Positions 6,605 to 11,870 of a stretch of DNA of 11,870 nucleotides are shown in pieces. Made by a program: the position numbers and the translations under genes. The stretch lies in NCBI GenBank assembly GCA_964513675.1, contig CAZEOD010000059.1, positions 1 through 11,870 on the forward strand. Direction: 5' to 3'. The stretch's first letter is position 1. Each line of letters starts with the position of its first letter. The notes under the pieces were generated by a model that was not told the origin of the DNA, made no database searches, and worked only from the letters and a program-made list of their open reading frames with translations. The stretch is from CALFVT01 sp964513675 (lineage in GTDB: Bacteria; Pseudomonadota; Alphaproteobacteria; Caulobacterales; Maricaulaceae).

Positions 6605-8344
6605 ATGACTGATACAACAGCAGCCATTCCTGCGGGGGAGAAGACTATCTTAGGCCATCCGCGCGGCCTCTTCATCCTCTTTTTTGCCGAAATGTGGGAG
6701 CGCTTCTCATATTACGGGATGCGCGGATTACTTATCATCTATTTGACGCAGCATTTTTTATTCTCGGATGAGCGTTCATCCGTGATTTACGGCGCTTACA
6801 CAGCCTTGGTTTATGTGATGACGATTATCGGGGGAACATTGGCTGACCGTTATCTCGGCGCGCGTAAGGCGGTTACATTTGGAGCGATCTTATTATGCCT
6901 CGGCCATTTTGGTATGGCTTTTGAGGGCAATGGTTCCAAAGAGATTATGACGGTTAATGGCGCTGAATATGAAATCACGCTGAATGGCCGCGGTAGCGGT
7001 GAAAACATCAACCAAATCATCATTGCGCCTGATGGGGCTATGTCTGATATCTCTTTCTCTGCGGATACATCATCCATTATTATTGCGGATCCATCGGCTG
7101 TTGGGCTTCCTGAAACGATCAACCGTGCTGACAACCCGACACGGATTGAAACAGAACAAACCTATCTTTATATCTTATATTTTTCTTTGGCGCTTATCAT
7201 TGCCGGCGTTGGATATTTGAAAGCGAATATTTCAACCATTGTGGGATCGCTTTACGGCGTAGGTGATGCCCGGCGGGACTCAGGTTTCACCATCTTCTAC
7301 ATGGGCATTAATCTGGGATCTTTCCTTGCGTCAATCGCTTGTGGTTATTTGGGAATTGTTCATGGCTGGAAATATGGCTTTGGTTTGGCCGGTATCGGCA
7401 TGGTGCTTGGGCTTATTACCTTCGTTAAGTTTCAGCCTTGGCTTGAAGGCCGCGCCGAGCCGCCTAATCCTGAGAAATTAAAGCAGAAAGTGCTGGGCCC
7501 TATTAATGTTGAAATGGCCTGTTATCTTGCGGGTATCCTTATTATTGCTACGGCGATGTTCTTTGTCATGAATCCAGATGGATTTGGCGCTGTCTTACTA
7601 CCGCTTGGCGTCGTTATTTTTATCGGTCTTCTCGTTTATGCCTTTACAAAATTAATCGGCAAAGAGCGTGATAAAATGCTAGCGGCGATTTATTTTGTTA
7701 TCGCGCAAATTCCGTTTTGGGCTTTGTTTGAGCAAGCTGGCTCATCGCTGAATTTGTTCACAGACCGCCTTGTCAACAGATCAATCGGTGGATGGGAAGT
7801 TCCCGCGCCCGTCTTTCAGGCGTTGAATGCAGGCTATATCTTCCTGTTCGCGCCGATCATTGCATGGCTATGGATTTGGCTCGCAAAGAAAAATTTAAAT
7901 CCGTCAACGCCTGTAAAATTTGCCTTTGGCGTTTTCCTCGCAGGTCTGGGCTTCCTCGCCTTGGTTGCGGGTATGAAGGCCTCGGGTTCATCGGGTATGA
8001 CAGCCGTATATTTTGTCTTCCTTATATATTGGATCCACACAATGGGTGAGTTAATGGTTTCGCCTGTGGGCTTATCGGCTGTAACGAAAATGGCGCCTGC
8101 GCAAGTCGTCGGTATGACAATGGGGTCATGGTTCCTATATAGCGGCCTCTCTAACTTCCTTGCGGGTGTTATCGCGCGAACAACAGGCGCGGAGACTCTC
8201 GGCGGGCAAGTGACAGATATTGCCGCTGCGAAAGCTGGTTATATCGCTGTCTATACAAATGTGGCCTATGTCGCGATGGGGATTGCCGTTGTGATGCTCT
8301 TGATCTCTCCGATCATCAAAAAATGGATGCATAACGAAGATTAA
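6605..8344 (+). CDS. POT/PTR2-family proton-coupled peptide transporter
   Basis: An inner-membrane symporter of the major facilitator superfamily that imports di- and tripeptides with protons. Diagnostic motifs are EMWERFSYYGMR (29-40, the ExxER proton-coupling motif of the first helix), GGTLADRYLGARK (76-88), GYLKANIS (203-210, with the conserved Lys206), FTIFYMGINLGSF (228-240, the PTR2 signature), FWALFEQAGSSL (371-382) and GELMVSPVGLSAV (481-493). Hydrophobic helices cover the rest. At 579 residues it is longer than a minimal bacterial POT of about 500. The extra length is mainly residues 108-185, a hydrophilic, strand-rich insertion between helices 3 and 4, expected on the periplasmic side. 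The ATG is supported by AAGGGA 7 bases upstream. The gene stands alone, with a strong terminator after it, and is divergent from the TonB-dependent receptor gene. Peptide preference cannot be predicted. Confidence 0.95.
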   Translation: MTDTTAAIPAGEKTILGHPRGLFILFFAEMWERFSYYGMRGLLIIYLTQHFLFSDERSSVIYGAYTALVYVMTIIGGTLADRYLGARKAVTFGAILLCLGHFGMAFEGNGSKEIMTVNGAEYEITLNGRGSGENINQIIIAPDGAMSDISFSADTSSIIIADPSAVGLPETINRADNPTRIETEQTYLYILYFSLALIIAGVGYLKANISTIVGSLYGVGDARRDSGFTIFYMGINLGSFLASIACGYLGIVHGWKYGFGLAGIGMVLGLITFVKFQPWLEGRAEPPNPEKLKQKVLGPINVEMACYLAGILIIATAMFFVMNPDGFGAVLLPLGVVIFIGLLVYAFTKLIGKERDKMLAAIYFVIAQIPFWALFEQAGSSLNLFTDRLVNRSIGGWEVPAPVFQALNAGYIFLFAPIIAWLWIWLAKKNLNPSTPVKFAFGVFLAGLGFLALVAGMKASGSSGMTAVYFVFLIYWIHTMGELMVSPVGLSAVTKMAPAQVVGMTMGSWFLYSGLSNFLAGVIARTTGAETLGGQVTDIAAAKAGYIAVYTNVAYVAMGIAVVMLLISPIIKKWMHNED

Positions 8345-8367
8345 TCCGCCTGCCTAATATGTATTAA

Positions 8368-8402
8368 AAAAAGCCTGCTCAGATTAACTGGGTGGGCTTT
8401 TT
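8368..8402 (+). terminator. Rho-independent terminator of the POT transporter gene
   Basis: AAAAAGCCTGCTCAG (8368-8382) pairs fully with CTGGGTGGGCTTTTT (8388-8402) around the loop ATTAA, using three G-U wobbles, and ends in a T-run. The G-U pairs become A-C mismatches on the opposite strand, so the element is stronger for plus-strand transcripts. It could still act weakly for the converging DUF937 gene. Confidence 0.88.
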
Positions 8403-8432
8403 CTTGTTTATGTGTCGATTAAAGCGTGATGT

Positions 8433-9104
8433 TTACTTCATCATGCCTTTCATGGCCATTTTCAGCACATCATCCATCACCGAGCCATTACCATCAGCGT
8501 CGAGAAGATTACCGAGCATGCCAAGGCCTTGTTGATGCTGTTGGCGCTGTTGCTGCATTTGACGTTTTTGCCCCCCGCCAAGGACGGAGCCAAGAATACC
8601 GCCGAGTAGGCCGCCTTTTTGGCCGCCGCCCATAACCTGATTAAGGGCGAGCCCCGCAAGGCCCTGCGCCATAGACGGCTGGCGTGTTTGCTTTGATAGG
8701 CTGCCCATGGCCATAGCCGCCACCATTGGCAGCATTTTCTTGAGAATACCGGCGTCCATACCTGTTTTCTGCGCGGCATGACCGGCAACAGCGCGGCTGA
8801 CATCTTTAGAGCCAAAGAGGTGGCCTAAAATTGCATTGCCTTCGCTGACGGCTTGCGGCTGCGCTACGGCTTGCGGATTGTCGAGATATTGGTCGTGCTG
8901 GCCCTTTTGCAGTGCGCCTAAAAGACCCGCAAGGCCTTCGGGATTGGCTGTGTTTTGCTTTAGGGCCGATGAAATAGCTGGCAATAAAGCGGCAATCGCG
9001 CCTTGGCTTTGTTCCTGCGATAATCCTAATTGCGCCCCTGCTTGTTGGGCCGAAGCACCGCCTTGGGCGCTCATAATCATTTCAAGTAAATTCATTCCGC
9101 TCAT
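8433..9104 (-). CDS. DUF937 family protein of unknown function
   Basis: 223 residues with no signal peptide or clear membrane helix. The N-terminal half (about 4-135) has the helical pattern of DUF937/YidB-like proteins: LLEMIMSAQGG, then a predicted helix pair around LSQEQSQGAIAALLPAIS (28-45), and GNAILGHLFGSKDVSRAV (89-106). Then come a glycine-rich stretch (158-179) and a Gln-rich linker (182-192). The C-terminus carries LLDADGNGSVMDDVLKMA (200-217), which resembles an EF-hand loop (Asp202, Asp204, Asn206) but has Val at the usual position-12 acidic site. Function is unknown. The start at 9104 is well supported by GGAGG 5 bases upstream; a second ATG three codons in is too far from that site. 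It lies 249 bases downstream of tldD on the same strand, so linkage to tldD transcription is possible but not shown. No convincing own promoter was found. Confidence 0.85.
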   Translation of the reverse strand: MSGMNLLEMIMSAQGGASAQQAGAQLGLSQEQSQGAIAALLPAISSALKQNTANPEGLAGLLGALQKGQHDQYLDNPQAVAQPQAVSEGNAILGHLFGSKDVSRAVAGHAAQKTGMDAGILKKMLPMVAAMAMGSLSKQTRQPSMAQGLAGLALNQVMGGGQKGGLLGGILGSVLGGGQKRQMQQQRQQHQQGLGMLGNLLDADGNGSVMDDVLKMAMKGMMK

Positions 9105-9339
9105 GGCGTCCTCCGGTTAATTCACGCGGAGTATATAGGATTTAACGCGGTCAGGAGAGTCTAAACTTCAGATGGGGTTAAGCGTTTATGTGCAGTTCAT
9201 GCCGCTTACAGCTTTAAACTTTAGGCCTAAGCTCTATTCAGGGCGCTATTCAACAAGTTCTGTTTTGGAGCGCAGAAAATTACGGCCCCGATTAATTCTC
9301 CTGAATAATTCTAAGGGCGGATAAGGGGGCAAGTGCGCG

Positions 9340-9368
9340 GGCAGGGCGAGGGATTATCCCTCACTGCC
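9340..9368. repeat. Inverted repeat spanning the tldD stop codon
   Basis: GGCAG (9340-9344) pairs with CTGCC (9364-9368), and GAGGGAT (9348-9354) pairs with ATCCCTC (9356-9362). The two stems are separated by a 3/1 internal loop. The last codons and TAA stop of tldD lie inside the structure. No T-run follows on either strand, so it is not a typical intrinsic terminator, though it could slow polymerase or protect the 3' end. Confidence 0.5.
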
Positions 9369-10769
9369 GCCGATGGTCATGCGTTCAACATAAACCGTGG
9401 GCTGCCCGACGCCGACGGGCACGCCTTGTCCGGCTTTCCCGCAAACGCCAATACCGGGATCAAGTTCAAGATCATTACCAAGATGACGGATTTGCGTCAG
9501 CACAGTGGGGCCATCCCCAATCAGAGCTGCGCCTTTGACGGGCTCCTCGATCTTGCCATTTCTAACGCGGTAGGCTTCGGTGCATTGAAAGACAAATTTG
9601 CCATTTGTAATGTCCACCTGTCCGCCGCCAAAATTCGTCGCGTAAATGCCATCTTTAAGATCAGCGATAATCTCGCCAGGATCTTTATCTCCTGCGAGCA
9701 TAAAGGTGTTGGTCATACGCGGCATCGGGGCATGAGAGAAGGTCTCGCGGCGGCCATTGCCCGTTTCGGCAGCCCCCAAGAGGCGCGCGTTGAGCCGATC
9801 TTGCATAAAGCCTTTTAAAATGCCGTCTTCGATAAGTGTTGTCCGTGTCGTGGGTGTGCCTTCATCATCCATTGTCAACGAACCGCGCCGCCCATCAAGC
9901 GTGCCGTCATCGACAATCGTAACGCCGGGGGAGGCCACGCGCTCTCCGACCATGCCTGTAAAGGCGGAACTGCCCTTGCGGATGAAATCGCCCTCAAGTC
10001 CATGGCCAATCGCTTCATGAAGCAGCACGCCGGGCCAGCCGGGGCCAAGCACCACATCCATTTCGCCTGCAGGGGCTGGAACCGAATCCAGATTAACTGT
10101 GGCTTGGCGGAAGCTTTCTTGGGCGACAGATTTCCAGTTTTCAGGTGATAAGTAAAAATCAAACGGCACACGTCCGCCGCCGCCGGCATAGCCGCTCTCG
10201 CGGCGGCCCTTACGCTCAACCGTAATCGAAATATTAAGCCGCACCAATGGCCGCTCATCTGTGTAGGGCGCAAGGCCTGCTTTTAAAATGCCAATGGCGC
10301 GGCGAGAGCCCGCCATAGAGACGCTGACCTGCACAACACTTGGGTCCATCGCGCGGCAATAGGCGTCGATTTCTTGCAAAAGCTCGACTTTATCACCAAA
10401 AACGGGAGAGGCCACGGGGTCAATGTCGGGGTAAAGGCGGTTATTGGTGCGGTTTGGCGCTTGGCTTGGCGTGCCTTTATGCCCGGCTTTGACAAGTGAG
10501 ACGGCGGCCGAAGCGTTTTGAAGCGCAGAGGGCGTCATATCCGTGGCTTGGGCGAATCCTGTCATCTCGCCTGCAACGCAGCGCAGGCCAAATCCGCGTG
10601 AGCTATCAAAATTAGCGGACTTTAAACGGCCATCGTCAAATACAAGCGATTCGGAGCTACTCCGCTCCACGAAAAGCTCGCCGTCATCAGCGCCTTTTAA
10701 GGTGTCTTCCAAAAGGCCTTGGGCTTGAGTCTGGCTAAGATCGCAATCTTCGAACAAAAAGGAGGTCAT
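9354..10769 (-). CDS. tldD: TldD metallopeptidase subunit
   Basis: 471 residues, the usual TldD length. TldD is the zinc-bearing half of the TldD-TldE (PmbA) peptidase, a cytoplasmic protease known in E. coli for processing microcin B17 and degrading the CcdA antitoxin. The HExxxH metal site is seen as HEAIGHGLEGD (251-261), with His251, Glu252 and His256. The C-terminal GVCGKAGQGVPVG (441-453) carries Cys443, the family's expected third ligand. Other conserved segments are MDVVLGPGWPGVLLHEA and MTNTFMLAGDKDPGEII (352-368). The start at 10769 is preferred because GAGAG lies 5 bases upstream; an in-frame ATG at 10781 has no ribosome site. tldE is not in the window, which is common since the two genes are often unlinked. 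As I recall, alphaproteobacteria often keep tldD divergent from the aa3 oxidase genes, as here. The stop codon lies inside a hairpin. Confidence 0.95.
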   Translation of the reverse strand: MTSFLFEDCDLSQTQAQGLLEDTLKGADDGELFVERSSSESLVFDDGRLKSANFDSSRGFGLRCVAGEMTGFAQATDMTPSALQNASAAVSLVKAGHKGTPSQAPNRTNNRLYPDIDPVASPVFGDKVELLQEIDAYCRAMDPSVVQVSVSMAGSRRAIGILKAGLAPYTDERPLVRLNISITVERKGRRESGYAGGGGRVPFDFYLSPENWKSVAQESFRQATVNLDSVPAPAGEMDVVLGPGWPGVLLHEAIGHGLEGDFIRKGSSAFTGMVGERVASPGVTIVDDGTLDGRRGSLTMDDEGTPTTRTTLIEDGILKGFMQDRLNARLLGAAETGNGRRETFSHAPMPRMTNTFMLAGDKDPGEIIADLKDGIYATNFGGGQVDITNGKFVFQCTEAYRVRNGKIEEPVKGAALIGDGPTVLTQIRHLGNDLELDPGIGVCGKAGQGVPVGVGQPTVYVERMTIGGSEG

Positions 10770-10986
10770 AATGGCTCTCATTATTATATTTTTATATTAT
10801 TTAGGCTTAGATTGGCGTGAAATAGGTGAATTACAAGCTTAAGATATCATGTGATGTGTGTTTTTTAGATCGTCTGTGGATTTATGCGACAATCTGCGCG
10901 GAAAAAAGACACTGATTTCTTGCTTTTCTTTCTATATATAGACATAACCCGCCGCAACTGACACTTTGAACATGAGGGAAGACGAC

Positions 10987-11823
10987 ATGCGTCTGATTTC
11001 GACATTAAGTTTAACACTTTCCACTTTAGCCCTTTCAGCTTTGGCTTACGGCTCAGAGCCTAAAGACGGCGCGATCGGCTTTCAGGAGGCCGCAACACCT
11101 GTGATGCAAGAGCTTGTTGGCTTTCATAATAATATGGTGTTCCCGATTATCGTCGGCATTACCATCTTTGTGATGGCGCTTATGCTTTACATTATGGTTC
11201 GCTTTAATGCGAAAGCTAACCCCGTTCCAAGCAAGACAACCCATCACGTCGGTCTTGAGATTGCATGGACAATCGTTCCTATATTAATCCTGCTTTTTAT
11301 GGTCGGGCCGAGTATGAAGCTGCTTTATCAGCAAGACCGCCTGCCAGAGACTGAAATGACGATCAAGGTCACGGGTAACACATGGTATTGGTCTTATGAA
11401 TATCCTGAGATCGCAGATCAGGTTGAAGGCTTTGATTCTATTTTGCTTGAAAAGGCTGATGCGGAAGCGGCTGGCAAGCCCTATCTTTTAGGGACGGATG
11501 CGCCGCTTGTTGTACCTGTAAACACTAAGGTCAAAGTTTTGGTGACATCTAATAATAATCTGCACTCATTCGCAATGCCGGCTTTCGGCGTTAAAATGGA
11601 TGCGGTTCCGGGCCGTTTGAACGAGACATGGTTTGAAGTTCTTCGCGAAGGCACATTTTACGGTCAATGTTCAGAGCTTTGCGGCGTTAAACATGCTTAC
11701 ATGCCGATTGAAATTAAGGTTGTGAGTAAAAGTGAATATAGTAAATGGGTCCGCAATGGCGGGGCTTTCTCAACAAATATCGCGCAAGCGAGCGCTGCGG
11801 CTAATACAGCCGCTCCAAAGTAA
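10987..11823 (+). CDS. coxB: Cytochrome c oxidase subunit II (aa3 type, CuA-bearing)
   Basis: Subunit II accepts electrons from cytochrome c at the dinuclear CuA centre and passes them to subunit I. The 278-residue protein has a signal peptide (about 1-22, MRLISTLSLTLSTLALSALA), two membrane helices (about 50-72 and 90-112) and a periplasmic cupredoxin domain. The CuA ligands are all present: His193 in LHSFAMPAFGVK, then Cys228, Glu230, Cys232, His236 and Met239 in CSELCGVKHAYMP. The aromatic patch TWYWSYEYP (132-140) is the expected electron entry region. The start at 10987 has AGGGA 7 bases upstream; in-frame TTG (10966) and ATG (10972) codons precede the site and are less likely. The C-terminal tail (about 262-278) is low-complexity Ala-rich. 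The subunit I gene follows after 21 bases, indicating an operon. No clear promoter was recognised in the 217 bases shared with tldD. Confidence 0.96.
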   Translation: MRLISTLSLTLSTLALSALAYGSEPKDGAIGFQEAATPVMQELVGFHNNMVFPIIVGITIFVMALMLYIMVRFNAKANPVPSKTTHHVGLEIAWTIVPILILLFMVGPSMKLLYQQDRLPETEMTIKVTGNTWYWSYEYPEIADQVEGFDSILLEKADAEAAGKPYLLGTDAPLVVPVNTKVKVLVTSNNNLHSFAMPAFGVKMDAVPGRLNETWFEVLREGTFYGQCSELCGVKHAYMPIEIKVVSKSEYSKWVRNGGAFSTNIAQASAAANTAAPK

Positions 11824-11844
11824 TCGATAGGCGAGGGTAACGAC

Positions 11845-11870
11845 ATGGCAGTTATTGGTGCAGATACAGA
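11845..11870 (+). CDS. coxA: Start of cytochrome c oxidase subunit I gene, cut by the window edge
   Basis: Only the first eight codons are visible (MAVIGADT), with a good ribosome site GAGGG 7 bases before the ATG. The same GAGGG-...-CGAC-ATG arrangement precedes coxB. Identity as subunit I (coxA/ctaD) is inferred from the standard coxB-coxA order and the 21-base spacing, because the visible residues are not diagnostic. Confidence 0.6.

Noticed and set aside
9105..9353. Small gene or RNA between DUF937 and tldD
   Set aside because: Only short palindromes (for example TTAGGCCTAA near 9231) and short repeats are visible; there is no ribosome site with an open frame and no convincing promoter.
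9333..9818. 161-residue plus-strand open frame opposite tldD
   Set aside because: Its composition follows the antisense of the tldD codons, it resembles no family, and it has no ribosome site. tldD is certain on the other strand.
1..11870. CRISPR array, insertion sequence or prophage
   Set aside because: No regularly spaced repeats, transposase, integrase or terminal inverted repeats were seen.

Overview
The window looks like ordinary chromosome from an alphaproteobacterium. Three things point there: a CpdR-type single-domain response regulator, a cytochrome aa3 oxidase operon lying divergently from tldD, and a plant/alphaproteobacterial-type glutamate-cysteine ligase. The G+C content is moderate by eye (about half). 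Together with a TonB-dependent receptor and a POT-family peptide transporter, this suggests a marine Caulobacterales/Maricaulales-like bacterium; that placement is inference. I see no mobile element, CRISPR array, prophage or horizontally acquired island.

Layout. At the left edge lies the 5' part of a tRNA-Val(GAC) gene on the minus strand, with a promoter and an inverted repeat touching its 5' end. Next come cpdR (minus) and, divergently, an N-formylglutamate amidohydrolase-family gene (plus) that may be leaderless. An aldose 1-epimerase-like gene (minus, TTG start) converges on the amidohydrolase. After a 373-base gap containing the epimerase promoter and two hairpins comes gshA (plus). A TonB-dependent receptor gene (minus, GTG start) converges on gshA, and its last four codons plus stop are duplicated in tandem. 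The receptor gene is divergent from a POT-family proton/peptide symporter (plus), which ends in a clear terminator. A DUF937 gene and tldD follow on the minus strand. The window closes with coxB/ctaC and the first eight codons of coxA/ctaD (plus).

Functional themes. CpdR controls ClpXP-dependent cell-cycle proteolysis in relatives. GshA makes the first intermediate of glutathione. CoxB and CoxA are the CuA and catalytic subunits of the terminal oxidase. TldD is half of a zinc peptidase whose partner TldE/PmbA is not in the window. The divergent receptor and POT transporter could form an outer- plus inner-membrane uptake pair, but nothing in the sequence proves a shared substrate. No clearly novel multi-gene system is visible. 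The points most worth a second look are small: the in-frame stop duplication at the receptor end, the POT periplasmic insertion, the shared intergenic operator candidate, the gshA leader hairpins, the leaderless candidate and the tRNA leader hairpin.
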